DNA of 64,000 bases from NCBI RefSeq assembly GCF_040581405.1, contig NZ_CP137157.1:1306001-1370000 (forward strand), written 5' to 3'. A program made the translations under genes and the position numbers. The stretch comes from Komagataeibacter sucrofermentans DSM 15973 (GTDB lineage Bacteria; Pseudomonadota; Alphaproteobacteria; Acetobacterales; Acetobacteraceae). Shown here piece after piece: positions 15,593 to 24,372 of this stretch. Numbering within the stretch: the stretch's first letter is position 1; every line of letters begins with the position of its first letter. The notes beneath the pieces are model-generated. The model made no database searches. It worked only from the letters and a program-made list of their open reading frames with translations, and was not told where the DNA came from.

Positions 15593-15786
15593 CCAGCGCG
15601 CTGGCGGCCTGCCCTTTCCTGCCTTGCTCGATACCCGAGGGAAACACCCCTCTGACATCCATGAAGATGTCAGGGAGGGCGTCCGAGGTGTCGGGTATTT
15701 TGCCGTTTTTGTCCGAGCGCGCGGGTATTTTGGCCGATTTGTCCGAGCGCTCGGACGTTTTGCCCATTTCACCCGCGCGCGCGGGT
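15593..15786. repeat. Dyad array with exact 30-bp period, candidate phage origin
   Basis: Four 16-bp dyads start at 15,681, 15,711, 15,741 and 15,771. The third (GTCCGAGCGCTCGGAC) and fourth (ACCCGCGCGCGCGGGT) are perfect palindromes; the first two are hybrids of the same half-sites. Fourteen-base T-rich spacers (ATTTTG...) separate them. Just upstream lie an 8-bp stem-loop (15,652-15,673) and a 12-bp palindrome (15,593-15,604). The 30-bp spacing puts all sites on one face of the helix. It precedes the replication genes, so iterons of an origin or a cooperative operator are the best guesses. Confidence 0.6.
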
Positions 15787-15819
15787 GCATCCAGCCCGGA
15801 TCGGGAGGCCAGATCTAAG

Positions 15820-16134
15820 ATGTGCGCCGATGCGCTGCGCGATGAGTTCCAGAACCTTGTCAGCGCCGAGGTCAGCGCGCGCCGCGACCGGCTCGGGCTG
15901 GCTGGCGCCTTTGCGGAAGTGGCCCGCGCGCTCGGCTTTACCGTGCGCCGCGTACGCGCGTGCTGGCACCACGAGGTGCGTGCGGTCACGCTGGCCGAAT
16001 GGCAGGCCGTGCGCGAGCTCGGCGCAGCCCGCCTGGCACAGGAGGAAAGCCGCCTGCGGCATGAAGATGCGCTGATCCGCCAGCGGCTTGAGAACATCCG
16101 GCAGCGGCAGGCCGCACTGCGTGACCTGCTGTGA
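15820..16134 (+). CDS. Early protein with HTH-like region and coiled coil
   Basis: 104 residues from the ATG at 15,820, which follows GGGAGG. LAGAFAEVARALGFTVRRVR resembles a DNA-binding helix-turn-helix, and the C terminus is a long charged helix (ESRLRHEDALIRQRLENIRQ). A longer in-frame reading from 15,550 passes through the dyad array and would encode ten-residue repeats (SERAGILADL and similar); I prefer the shorter start. It could be an array-binding protein, by position only. Confidence 0.55.
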   Translation: MCADALRDEFQNLVSAEVSARRDRLGLAGAFAEVARALGFTVRRVRACWHHEVRAVTLAEWQAVRELGAARLAQEESRLRHEDALIRQRLENIRQRQAALRDLL

Positions 16135-16364
16135 CGCACACCTTTTACATCTGGATCAGCGCGTCGGTTTTCGGCGTGCCCGTGTGCCTGGTGCTGGTCA
16201 TGCGCCGCGGGCGCGCGTGGATCGTACTGAAGTTTTTCCGCCTGCTCGTTGGCACGCTCGATGCCTGGGCCTTGCGGGAGTCCGCCATTCTTGAGCGCAG
16301 GACCGAACGGCTGGAGCGCATTGCGCGCCTCAAGATTCGGCTGCGCCGGAACCTGTTTCACTGA
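16131..16364 (+). CDS. Small membrane-anchored protein
   Basis: 77 residues, GTG start overlapping the previous stop as GTGA. One N-terminal membrane span (YIWISASVFGVPVCLVLVM) is followed by a basic helical tail (RRTERLERIARLKIRLRRNL). Function unknown; coupled translation supports it. Confidence 0.58.
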   Translation: MTHTFYIWISASVFGVPVCLVLVMRRGRAWIVLKFFRLLVGTLDAWALRESAILERRTERLERIARLKIRLRRNLFH

Positions 16365-16407
16365 TGGGCCGAGGGCGCTGCCTGCGCCCGGCCTGTGCCA
16401 GGAGAAT

Positions 16408-16653
16408 ATGATGCCAGCCATATCGATTGACTGGGAAAGGCTCGACCCCATGCTGCGCCAGCTGGCGGGCATGGGTGTTTCGGTTTCCACCATGGCGCGG
16501 AAGATGGGCGTCTCGCCCCGCGCGGTGCGTTCGCGCATGCAGGCGCTGGGCGTGAACAATCAGGTGAGCGTGTCCATCACGTCCTCTGGCCGCACCTATC
16601 TCGGCCGCGCGCGCGTGACGTATTCCTTCCGTAGCGGGAGGCGTTCGTCATGA
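16408..16653 (+). CDS. Small HTH protein
   Basis: 81 residues after GGAGA; MMPAISIDWERLDPMLRQL leads into a helix-turn-helix (MARKMGVSPRAVRSRMQALG). Such SANT/HTH-like proteins are common upstream of phage helicase genes. The stop overlaps the next start (ATGA). Confidence 0.6.
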   Translation: MMPAISIDWERLDPMLRQLAGMGVSVSTMARKMGVSPRAVRSRMQALGVNNQVSVSITSSGRTYLGRARVTYSFRSGRRSS

Positions 16654-16895
16654 GCGGCCCCATGCTGACGGCGGCCGAGATGTACACCGTGCTGAACGCG
16701 CGGGTGCGCGAGGCAGGTGGCGTGCAGAAACTGGCCACCAGAACTGGCCTGAACATGCATACGCTGGCCAATGCGGTGAACGGACACAAAGGGCTGGGCA
16801 AATCCGTGCCGCTGGCGCTGGGTTTCCGGCCAGTGATGGTCACCATGTACCAGCCAATCGACCCGGTTCCTGTTGAGACGGATGAGCAGCCATGA
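16650..16895 (+). CDS. Small YdaS/HTH-like protein
   Basis: 81 residues. LNARVREAGGVQKLATRTGL, then NMHTLANAVNGHKGLGKSVP matches a short helix-turn-helix of the type used to pick ligands in phage regulators. It overlaps neighbours at both ends by four bases (ATGA) and leads directly into the helicase gene. Confidence 0.6.
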   Translation: MSGPMLTAAEMYTVLNARVREAGGVQKLATRTGLNMHTLANAVNGHKGLGKSVPLALGFRPVMVTMYQPIDPVPVETDEQP

Positions 16896-18424
16896 ACGGC
16901 CCTGCCCCGCTTTTTGGCTCGGCCATGCGCGAGCGCCCCACCAATGTCCCGGCCGAGCAGGCGCTGCTGGGCGCGATCCTGACCAATAACAAGGCGTTCG
17001 GGCGCGTGGAGGAAATCCTCCAGCCCGAGCATTTCTATGTGCCGCTGCACGGCGCCATCTTCGCTGCCATGCGTACGCTGATCTGGGCGGGCAACGTGGC
17101 CGATCCGGTTACGCTGCGCCCCCGGTTTGAAAATGACCCGCTGCTGCCCATCGACATGACGGCCGCCAAGGTGTTCGCCACGCTGCTGGGCTGCATGGTG
17201 GGCATTACCAATGCCGCCGATTACGCCCATGCCATCCGCAGCGCATGGTTCCGGCGCAACCTGTTTGATGTGTGTGCCGAAACCGCCGATCTGTGCTGCA
17301 TGCCGGGCGACCGGCCCGACAGCGCCCTGATGGAAATGCTGGAAAGCCGCATCACGCGCATCGCGTCGGGCAGCGTGGAGATCCAGCCCACGGTGCAGAT
17401 CGGTGATGCCATCGGGCAGGCCATCGCCAACGCACGCGCCGCTGCCGAGCGTGGTGATGGGCTGGCAGGCATCACATGGGGTTATGCGGCGCTCGACCGC
17501 ATGACCGGCGGCCTGCACGCTGGTGACCTGACCCTGCTTGGCGCACGGCCTGCCATGGGCAAGACGGCGCTGGGCCTTGGCATTGCCGTGCGCTCGGCGG
17601 CGGCGGGCAATTCGGTGCTGTTCTGGTCGGGCGAGATGCGCGCGGCCCAGCTGGGCGCGCGTGCCGGTGCGGCATGGGCCGGGCTTTCCACGCTGTCTGT
17701 CTTTACCGGCCGACGGTACGACATTCCGCCGCACGCCGATACCTCCCAGCGCGAGCCGCTGGCGGAATACCAGTGGCGCGAACTGGAGGAAGGCGAGCAC
17801 GCTGCCGCCAGCCTGCCGCTGCGCATCGATCACCGCTCGGGCATTACGGTGGCGGAGCTGCGCACGCAGGCCCGCGCCATGAAGCGCTCGAAACAGGGGC
17901 TGAACCTGATCGTGGTCGATTATGTCGGGCTGCTCAGCGCCTCGACTGATTCGCGGTCGTTCAACCTCACCCACAAGATGACGGAAATCAGCAAGGACCT
18001 GAAAAACCTTGCCGGTGAGCTGGAAATTCCGGTGCTTGCCCTGGCGCAGCTCTCGCGCGAGAGTGCAAAGCGCGAGGACAAGCGGCCGGAACTGACCGAT
18101 CTGCGCGATAGTGGCTCGCTGGAACAGGATGCGGCCACGGTGCTGTTCCTGCACCGCGACCATTACTACCTGAACAAGCAACTGGGTGACGGCAACATCC
18201 CCCGCAATGACCGCGAGACGGATGAGGCCTACAGCGCCCGCTGCGCCAGCCTGATCCAGCGCACGCGCGACAGCAAGGGCAAGGCCAGCGTGTTCATTGC
18301 CAAGAACCGGCATGGCGCCACCGGCGGCTGCGCGCTTCAGTTCCAGGACATGACCACATGGTTCCGCGATGTGGATGAGAGTGAAAACGGTCCGGCCTGG
18401 ACCATTACGGCACCGGAGTTCTGA
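16892..18424 (+). CDS. Replicative DNA helicase, DnaB family
   Basis: 510 residues, full length for DnaB. The N-terminal primase-interacting domain (PAEQALLGAILTNNKAFGRV) is followed by the RecA-like motor: Walker A GARPAMGKTALGL, FWSGEMRAAQLGAR, Walker B LIVVDYVGLL, ALAQLSRE, and RDSGSLEQDAATVLFLHRD. The prophage therefore loads its own helicase. It lies downstream of the dyad array and is coupled to the flanking small genes. Confidence 0.95.
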   Translation: MNGPAPLFGSAMRERPTNVPAEQALLGAILTNNKAFGRVEEILQPEHFYVPLHGAIFAAMRTLIWAGNVADPVTLRPRFENDPLLPIDMTAAKVFATLLGCMVGITNAADYAHAIRSAWFRRNLFDVCAETADLCCMPGDRPDSALMEMLESRITRIASGSVEIQPTVQIGDAIGQAIANARAAAERGDGLAGITWGYAALDRMTGGLHAGDLTLLGARPAMGKTALGLGIAVRSAAAGNSVLFWSGEMRAAQLGARAGAAWAGLSTLSVFTGRRYDIPPHADTSQREPLAEYQWRELEEGEHAAASLPLRIDHRSGITVAELRTQARAMKRSKQGLNLIVVDYVGLLSASTDSRSFNLTHKMTEISKDLKNLAGELEIPVLALAQLSRESAKREDKRPELTDLRDSGSLEQDAATVLFLHRDHYYLNKQLGDGNIPRNDRETDEAYSARCASLIQRTRDSKGKASVFIAKNRHGATGGCALQFQDMTTWFRDVDESENGPAWTITAPEF

Positions 18425-18618
18425 TGATGCGGTATCGCGCACTGGCATCGATTGCCGACTGTGGCCGTGCAGCCCTGCTGGGCACCGTCTGCGGACTTGC
18501 CGGATGTGAGGTGACGGGCAGAAGGCCCGCCGCGCTCATGATGATGTTCGGTTTCCTGCTGGGATATGGGCTGCTGTCAGTCCTTGTCCGGTGGGGCCGA
18601 TGGAAAGGACAGCCCTGA
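18424..18618 (+). CDS. Small two-span membrane protein
   Basis: 64 residues with hydrophobic segments at about 17-30 and 38-56 (AALMMMFGFLLGYGLLSVLV). The ATG overlaps the helicase stop codon by one base (TGATG). Unrecognised. Confidence 0.55.
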   Translation: MMRYRALASIADCGRAALLGTVCGLAGCEVTGRRPAALMMMFGFLLGYGLLSVLVRWGRWKGQP

Positions 18619-18619
18619 A

Positions 18620-18904
18620 ATGAAATCGCCGCGTCAACGCCCCGGAAAACATGCCCGCGTGCTGATGACAGATCGCCGCTGGCGGCTGCTCGGCCTGTCG
18701 GCCCGCGCCATGTGGCTGGAGCTGACCGACGCGGCCGATCTCATGCCGGAACTGCGCGCGCCCGTGCGCACGGCACCTGACAAAGACCAGTTCACCCGGC
18801 TTGTGGCGGCTGACGCCGCCGAGGTCGGCACCGCAATCGAGCAACTGGTGCAACTCGACATTCTGGAGCCCTTCCGGAATGGCTACCGCCTGAAAGCGTA
18901 CTGA
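18620..18904 (+). CDS. Small replication-module protein
   Basis: 94 residues from MKSPRQRPGKHARVLMTDRR. The pattern RWRLLGLSARAMWLELTDAA followed by a winged-helix-like C terminus resembles short phage replication accessory proteins. It begins one base after the preceding stop codon, and the next gene begins one base after its own. Function inferred from position only. Confidence 0.58.
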   Translation: MKSPRQRPGKHARVLMTDRRWRLLGLSARAMWLELTDAADLMPELRAPVRTAPDKDQFTRLVAADAAEVGTAIEQLVQLDILEPFRNGYRLKAY

Positions 18905-18905
18905 C

Positions 18906-19847
18906 ATGGCCCGCGTGACAACCGAACAGAAAATGCTCCAGATGGCGACGCACAACATCCGCCTGCGCGCGCTGGGCCATGCCGCCATCGGGATATGGGT
19001 GCAGCTCATTTCCTACATCATCGAATACGGAACCGACGGCGTGCTGGTGCCCGGCAGGGACGGCGCGCCGACGCTGGCCGAGATCGCCGAGGTCGGGTTG
19101 CGCATGGATGTAACCGAACTGGTAACCCATCTGGAAACCTACGTCGAAACCCAACTGATAACCCACGACCGGGCCATCGGCACAATTGGCCTGCCCGGCG
19201 CGCTCATGCCCTCACGCAAGGCGCTGGCTGCGCGGGAGAACGGCAAAAAGGGCGGAAGGCCGCCAACAAAAACCAATCCGAAACCGCAGGACGATCCGCG
19301 CCAGCGCACCGCCATCATGGGCATTGCAGGAGGAAAAGACATGACCGCCGAAACCCGACGCGAAACCCACGACCCTAAGCTTGGCTTAGAGGTTAATAAT
19401 AACCTTAAAGCCAAGCCTGCGGCACAGGACGTGGATGCGGTGTTCAGGGTTTTGGGGCGCAAGGCATGGGATGCAGCCGGTTTCGATCCGGTGCGTGACA
19501 AGGGAAACTGGGGTCAGGTGCGCCAGTGGGTAGCCGATGCGCTGGCCGAGGGGCTGAGCGCTGCCGAGACCGAGCGGCTGGTGATGGACGTGGTGGCCAA
19601 GGTGACCGACCGCCAGCGGCAGAAAGGCCAGACAATCAAGCACATGGGCTACTTCAACGCTGCGATCGGGCAGGCCATCAAGGCCCGCGACATCCCCGCC
19701 CTGGTCTGCACCACGGAAGCCGAGTTCGCGGCGGAAGCAGCTTACACGGAAGCGCACCGCCAGTGGGTGCTGGCCGCAGCCAGTGGCAGCGATGCACCCC
19801 AGCCGCGCCGCGAGGATTTCATCGCCAGTGCAAGGGCAGCGGCATGA
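18906..19847 (+). CDS. Phage replication protein, DnaD/initiator-like
   Basis: 313 residues. The N terminus (MLQMATHNIRLRALGHAAIG and following) resembles winged-helix replication initiators. A basic linker (GKKGGRPPTKTNPKPQ) precedes a C-terminal helical domain (WGQVRQWVADALAEGLSAAE). It is placed after DnaB, where helicase loaders or initiators usually lie. The assignment is by architecture and position, without a diagnostic motif. Confidence 0.55.
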   Translation: MARVTTEQKMLQMATHNIRLRALGHAAIGIWVQLISYIIEYGTDGVLVPGRDGAPTLAEIAEVGLRMDVTELVTHLETYVETQLITHDRAIGTIGLPGALMPSRKALAARENGKKGGRPPTKTNPKPQDDPRQRTAIMGIAGGKDMTAETRRETHDPKLGLEVNNNLKAKPAAQDVDAVFRVLGRKAWDAAGFDPVRDKGNWGQVRQWVADALAEGLSAAETERLVMDVVAKVTDRQRQKGQTIKHMGYFNAAIGQAIKARDIPALVCTTEAEFAAEAAYTEAHRQWVLAAASGSDAPQPRREDFIASARAAA

Positions 19848-20326
19848 AGTCTTCCCTCACAATCCCCGAAGGTCTGGCCGTGGCCGATGTGGTCGGCCAG
19901 CGACTGTTTGAGGCCGGATGTACGCTGGCAGCCCTGCCCGCCCATGGCCTGAAACCCGGCGGCGTACGGGTAGCATGGCCCGAGATGCTGGAGGAAGCGG
20001 ATCTCGACTGGATCAATGCCTGTCCAGATGATGACATGCGACCACTCCGCCCCGGCTCGGCTGCAATCACGCGCATGGACGAAGCCCTGTCATGGATCGG
20101 CCTGATCGGCGATGACCGGCTGAACTGGCGCAGGGTGGTCTGCCTGCGCCTGATTGTGCATCCCATCTCGCATCGATACCGCTGGACATGGCGGAAAATC
20201 GCCAATCGGTTGCACACCAATCACCACACGGCCAAGTCGTGGCACCAGTTGGCCATAGCGGACATCGCCAGAAAAATCGCACAGCCTGCATTTTTCACTT
20301 CCCAAACTTCCCATTTTGCCGCATAG
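19844..20326 (+). CDS. DUF6362-like phage protein, possible late regulator
   Basis: 160 residues. WRRVVCLRLIVHPISHRYRW, then TWRKIANRLHTNHHTAKSWH forms a helix-turn-helix with Trp/His-rich recognition, as in a family often found last in alphaproteobacterial phage early regions (I believe DUF6362). It ends the early rightward operon just before a terminator and the packaging genes, where antiterminators or late activators normally map. Confidence 0.6.
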   Translation: MKSSLTIPEGLAVADVVGQRLFEAGCTLAALPAHGLKPGGVRVAWPEMLEEADLDWINACPDDDMRPLRPGSAAITRMDEALSWIGLIGDDRLNWRRVVCLRLIVHPISHRYRWTWRKIANRLHTNHHTAKSWHQLAIADIARKIAQPAFFTSQTSHFAA

Positions 20327-20343
20327 CGATTGTTATGTTGAGG

Positions 20344-20376
20344 CGGCGTGCATCCTTCGGGGTCCACGCCGTTTTT
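20344..20376 (+). terminator. Rho-independent terminator of the early rightward operon
   Basis: CGGCGTG (20,344-20,350) pairs with CACGCCG (20,365-20,371), followed by TTTTTC. It separates the replication module from the packaging module, so late transcription needs antitermination or a new promoter downstream. Confidence 0.85.
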
Positions 20377-20593
20377 CGTTGCGGGACAGGTCGCCTCTCT
20401 CTGCCGGTTTCAGGCCGCCGATCCATGCGTATGGCGCATGGCCTGACCCGCGACTACATGCCCTGACGCATATCTCGTGGGTCCCTCCTGGGAGGGTAGC
20501 CCGCCGGGGGTAATTCGCACCCTGGTGTGTCTCTGTATTTGATAAAATTAAAAAAGGCTTTGTGTTGTTGTTGTTGCTGTCGGGGGAAGACTG
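20377..20593 (+). promoter_or_regulatory. Intergenic region before terminase; candidate cos/late promoter
   Basis: 217 bases without a convincing gene. It holds a perfect CCCTCC-TG-GGAGGG dyad (20,483-20,496), an AT-rich stretch TTGATAAAATTAAAAAAGG, and a GTTGTTGTTGTTG run just before the terminase start. Lambda-like phages keep cos directly upstream of the small terminase gene, so this is the place to look. Neither cohesive ends nor a promoter can be shown from sequence alone. Confidence 0.35.
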
Positions 20594-21208
20594 ATGGATC
20601 AGCCTGATGGCAGTGGAGATACCCCTCCCGTCAACAAACGCGAGCTTGCCAAGCGGTTGCGTGTTTCGCTTCCGACCCTGACCAACTGGATCGATCGCTG
20701 GGAGGATTTCCCCGTCGTCTCGCGTGGCGGGAATGGTGTCAGCTGGGCATTCTCCCTCGAGGAGGTCTTCGCCTTTCTGGCGGATCGACGCGAGGAAGAA
20801 GCTCAGTCCAAGGCAGGCCGTGACCAGCAACTGCTTGACCTGCAGCTCTCTTTCGATGCGCTCCTGCCGCCAGATCCCCAACCGGCACCGGGCAGCCGCA
20901 TGTCGGTCAAGGAACAGATCGACGCATGGAAGCTGCGCGACCTCAAGCGCAAGGAAGCCGAGCGCTGCGGCACGCTTGTCATCGCAGCAGACGTGCAGGA
21001 GATGTTCACCTCTGCCGTAGCCCGGCTTTCCCGCGATATTGCTGTCTACATCCGCCAGACCGGCCGCGAACAGGGCTGGCCTGATGCCATGATCCGGCAG
21101 GCCGAAGCCAAGCTGGCCGATATGCAGCGCAAATCCGTAACTGACGCGCTCCGCGCGCTGGAGACTGACGAACCTCATGCCGATGATCGACAGCTACACC
21201 TCGCCTGA
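20594..21208 (+). CDS. Terminase small subunit, Nu1-like
   Basis: 204 residues. The N terminus is a winged helix (NKRELAKRLRVSLPTLTNWI) of the Nu1/gpNu1 type that binds the packaging site. A helical middle (SVKEQIDAWKLRDLKRKEAE) and C terminus would contact the large subunit. It overlaps the large-subunit start by 32 bases. Confidence 0.85.
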   Translation: MDQPDGSGDTPPVNKRELAKRLRVSLPTLTNWIDRWEDFPVVSRGGNGVSWAFSLEEVFAFLADRREEEAQSKAGRDQQLLDLQLSFDALLPPDPQPAPGSRMSVKEQIDAWKLRDLKRKEAERCGTLVIAADVQEMFTSAVARLSRDIAVYIRQTGREQGWPDAMIRQAEAKLADMQRKSVTDALRALETDEPHADDRQLHLA

Positions 21209-23333
21209 TGAGGTCCTGTTTGCCGATCCCCGTGCCATCATTGCGGCTGCCCTGCGGGCCTTCCTCCCGCCCGAGCAGATCAACGTGGCGGATTACGCCG
21301 CCAGCAACCGCTACCTCGACAACCGGGGCGGCGGCTATGTCGGCAGATGGAACCATGATGAGGCCCCCTATCTCGTCGGCCCCATGTGTTCCCTCACCGA
21401 CCGCAACCGCCTGACCACCGCTGTGGTGGGGCCTGCCCGATCCGGCAAGACGGCGCTGGGGCAGAACTGGATGCTCCAGTCGGTCGGTGTCGATCCGGCG
21501 GACATGCTGGTCTATGCCCAGACCGAGGGCTTCATAGAGGAATACGTCAAGGCCGAGATCGAGCCCATGATCGAGGCTCACCCCATCCTGCGCGACCGCC
21601 TTGGCCGCAGGCCGAAAGACCGGTCCATGGGGTTCAAGAAGTTTCAGGGCATGTGGGTCCAGTTCCTTGGGGGCACCTACAAGAACCTGATCGGCAAATC
21701 CGCCCCGCGCATCGTCATGATGGAGCTGGACGCATTCGACACGGCCAAGGGCGACCCGTTTGAGTTGGCCGATATCCGCCGCCAGACCTTCGGCTATGAG
21801 TCCATGCTGCTGGCCGAGAGCCACCCTGACAGCGCGGGTGGTGCGGACCCGTCCGACTGGAACGCAGGCATCATGAAGCTCTATGCCGATAGCGACCGGC
21901 ATGTGTGGTACTGGCCCTGCCCGCACTGCAACGCTTTCTCGGCCCCGCTCAACCCGACCGCCTCACGCGTCATGACGATCGACTGGCCGCAGGATGCCCC
22001 GCTCGATGAGATCGAGCAGGCTGCGCGCCTGGTCTGCCCGTCCTGCGGCGGCCTGATAGAAGACCGCTGGCGCCGCGCCATGAACCGCGACGGCCTGTGG
22101 GTCGGTGCCGGTCAGGAAATCAGTGAGGATGGCGAGGTCACCGGCCAGCTCATCTCGAGCAAGGTGGCGGGCTATTGGATCACCGGGGCCATGTCGCCCT
22201 TCGTCATTGGCGGCATCGGCGCCCTGGCACGCGTCATGGCCAAGGCCCGGCGCGCGGCCGAGGCCGGTGAGGAAGGCGCGGTCCAGCAGCTCAAGGACGT
22301 AACCGTCAAGCGCTGGGGCCTGCCATTCCAGCCGCCCAAGGCGGTTGGCAGCCTTGATGCGAAGGCGCTTGCTGACCGCGCCGAGCCCGGCCTGCGCCTC
22401 GGCTACGTGCCCGAGGGCGCGCGCTTCATCACGGCTGCGGTCGACATTCAGGGCAACCGCTTTGAAATCCTCGTCCGCGCCTGGGGCGTAGGCGGCGAAA
22501 GCTGGATCATCGACTATCGCAAGGTGACCGCTGATCCCGCAACCAGCCCCGGCGACTGGGATGACATGCTCAAGAGCCTGGAGGATGCGCTCTACCCTCT
22601 GACCGACAGTTCAGGCCGCGCCATGAAGATCATGGCCATCGGCTTCGACAGTGGCGGGCAGGAAGGTGTGACCCTGCAGGCCTATGACGCCTGGCGCCGT
22701 GCCCGCAAGCGCCGCACGGCCCGCAAATACGGCAGCATCGACGGGCGTCACGCCTGGTCCATCCTGCCGCTCAAGGGCAATGGCAGCGTCAACGCCCCGC
22801 TCCTGAACCTGACCTACCCCGAAAGCAAACGCCGTGACCGCACGGCAGGCGCGCGTGGCGAGGTGCCGGTCGGCCTGTTTAACCCGAACGCCTTCAAGGA
22901 TGCCGCCTCGACCCAGATGCAGGTGGCGGAGCCGGGACCGTGGTGCGTGCACTTTCCGGCCGCGCTGCGCGCAGCCGAGCCCCCTCACCCGTTCTTCGAC
23001 CAGCTGGTGGCCGAGCAGCGTTCCAGCGACGGGCGCTGGGCCAAGGTATCGCCCAACGCTCGCAACGAAGCGCTTGACCTCATGACCATGACCAACGTCA
23101 TGGCCTTCCTGTTCGGCCTCCCCCGCATGCCGTGGGAAAGCCCGCCCGGATGGGCCGCATCCTGGGATGTCAACACCATGGTGGTTTCCATGGAGGAAGA
23201 GGCTGCGGCACGAAACATCACTGCCCTGGCGGCCAGCATGAAGGCCGCGACGCAGGCTGTAACCACGCCAGCGCCATCCGCCACATCACGCGAGGAACGC
23301 CGCAAGAGGCTGGCCGCACGGTTGGCCCGTTAA
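21177..23333 (+). CDS. Terminase large subunit, GpA family
   Basis: 718 residues, the usual GpA size. The packaging ATPase has Walker A VVGPARSGKTALGQNW and the following KNLIGKSAPRIVMMELDAFD (Walker B region). Zinc-binding pairs CPHCNAF and CPSCGG lie in the middle, and the C-terminal nuclease region includes FITAAVDIQGNRFEI. This is the lambda-type motor that cuts and translocates DNA into the prohead. Confidence 0.95.
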   Translation: MPMIDSYTSPDEVLFADPRAIIAAALRAFLPPEQINVADYAASNRYLDNRGGGYVGRWNHDEAPYLVGPMCSLTDRNRLTTAVVGPARSGKTALGQNWMLQSVGVDPADMLVYAQTEGFIEEYVKAEIEPMIEAHPILRDRLGRRPKDRSMGFKKFQGMWVQFLGGTYKNLIGKSAPRIVMMELDAFDTAKGDPFELADIRRQTFGYESMLLAESHPDSAGGADPSDWNAGIMKLYADSDRHVWYWPCPHCNAFSAPLNPTASRVMTIDWPQDAPLDEIEQAARLVCPSCGGLIEDRWRRAMNRDGLWVGAGQEISEDGEVTGQLISSKVAGYWITGAMSPFVIGGIGALARVMAKARRAAEAGEEGAVQQLKDVTVKRWGLPFQPPKAVGSLDAKALADRAEPGLRLGYVPEGARFITAAVDIQGNRFEILVRAWGVGGESWIIDYRKVTADPATSPGDWDDMLKSLEDALYPLTDSSGRAMKIMAIGFDSGGQEGVTLQAYDAWRRARKRRTARKYGSIDGRHAWSILPLKGNGSVNAPLLNLTYPESKRRDRTAGARGEVPVGLFNPNAFKDAASTQMQVAEPGPWCVHFPAALRAAEPPHPFFDQLVAEQRSSDGRWAKVSPNARNEALDLMTMTNVMAFLFGLPRMPWESPPGWAASWDVNTMVVSMEEEAAARNITALAASMKAATQAVTTPAPSATSREERRKRLAARLAR

Positions 23334-23347
23334 TACAGGAGGGAGCC

Positions 23348-24097
23348 GTGCCGCTCGATCTCAAAGTGTCAGTTGATAGCTCGGCCCTGTTCCAGGCCTT
23401 CGCCCAGCTCACGAAGGATGAGCTACCCGGTGCCATAGCCCATGGTCTGAACCGCGTGGCAGGCGTTGCCAAGCGCGCGGTCCAGTCCCGCATGGAAGAA
23501 GTGTTCAACAACCCCAAGCCCTGGACGAAAAACGCCTTTTTCGTGCGCACGGCAACGCCGCAGGACCAGACGGCATGGGTCGCTACCCGCGACTTCGCTC
23601 CCGGCGGCACCGCAGCCTATGACTACCTGCGCCCTGAAATCTTCGGCGGCCCACGCCCCATGAAGAAATCGGAAAAGGCGCTCCGCCCCATCGTGGGCGA
23701 TCAGTACTGGGTGCCCGGTCGCGGCGCGCCGCTCGATGCGTACGGCAACATCGAGCGCGGCGAAATCGTGCGCATCCTCAGCCGCTTCGGCCTGATGCAG
23801 GACCCGCTGCAGAACATGACCGATCGCACGGCAAAGCGGCTGGCCCGCAGGGGCCAGAACGCTCGCGGCCAGCGCTCGGAATACTTCATCGCCCGCGAGA
23901 AAGGAAACGGCCGGGCCAAAGGCATCTACAAGCTCATCGGTCCCGGCAACGTGGTGCCCATCCTCATCTTTGTCCGCCAGCCCACCTACCGCGCCGTGCT
24001 GCCGGTCGAGCAGATCGTGCAGGACGCAGCCGACCAGAACACCGAAGCCATGATCGGCAAGGCCGTTCGCTACGCCATACGAAAGCGCCTCGAATGA
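23348..24097 (+). CDS. Phage minor structural protein (tail-completion-like)
   Basis: 249 residues with a GTG start after the strong site AGGAGGGAGCC. It contains FQAFAQLTKDELPGAIAHGL, AVQSRMEEVFNNPKPWTKNA and IVPILIF-type C-terminal strands. It resembles proteins placed between terminase and portal in GpA-type phages, some described as tail-completion or GpZ-like, but I cannot name the family firmly. Confidence 0.55.
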   Translation: MPLDLKVSVDSSALFQAFAQLTKDELPGAIAHGLNRVAGVAKRAVQSRMEEVFNNPKPWTKNAFFVRTATPQDQTAWVATRDFAPGGTAAYDYLRPEIFGGPRPMKKSEKALRPIVGDQYWVPGRGAPLDAYGNIERGEIVRILSRFGLMQDPLQNMTDRTAKRLARRGQNARGQRSEYFIAREKGNGRAKGIYKLIGPGNVVPILIFVRQPTYRAVLPVEQIVQDAADQNTEAMIGKAVRYAIRKRLE

Positions 24098-24372
24098 CAT
24101 TCACAGCCTACCCGCCCATCAGGCCGCAGCAGACCATCCTGTCCGGCCTCACGCGCGAGCAGTTGCAGGCCAACCTCGCGGCGGCCCAGCAGGCCATGCA
24201 CGACCTCATGATCGGCGGAAAGCCGGTCTCGGTGTCCTTCTCGCAGGTCAACGGGTCGCGCTCTGTCACCTACACTTCGGCCAACCGGGCCGACCTCACC
24301 GCCTATATCCAGCTCCTCCAGACCGCCCTGGGGACCAACCGGCGCAGGCCTGTCAGGTTCATGTACCGATGA
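24094..24372 (+). CDS. gpW-like head-tail joining protein
   Basis: 92 residues: LTREQLQANLAAAQQAMHDL, then IGGKPVSVSFSQVNGSRSVT, then YTSANRADLTAYIQLLQTAL, the alternating helix-hairpin-helix layout of gpW (lambda connector). It lies between terminase and portal, overlapping both neighbours by four bases, exactly as W does in lambda. Confidence 0.8.
   Translation: MTFTAYPPIRPQQTILSGLTREQLQANLAAAQQAMHDLMIGGKPVSVSFSQVNGSRSVTYTSANRADLTAYIQLLQTALGTNRRRPVRFMYR

Noticed and set aside
15681-15786. CRISPR array at the 30-bp repeats
   Set aside because: The repeat plus spacer unit is 30 bp in total, spacers are similar T-rich 14-mers, and no cas genes are present.
16577-18448. 623-codon leftward frame opposite the DnaB-type helicase
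   Set aside because: The rightward strand has all helicase motifs; the antisense frame is an artefact of GC-biased codon use.
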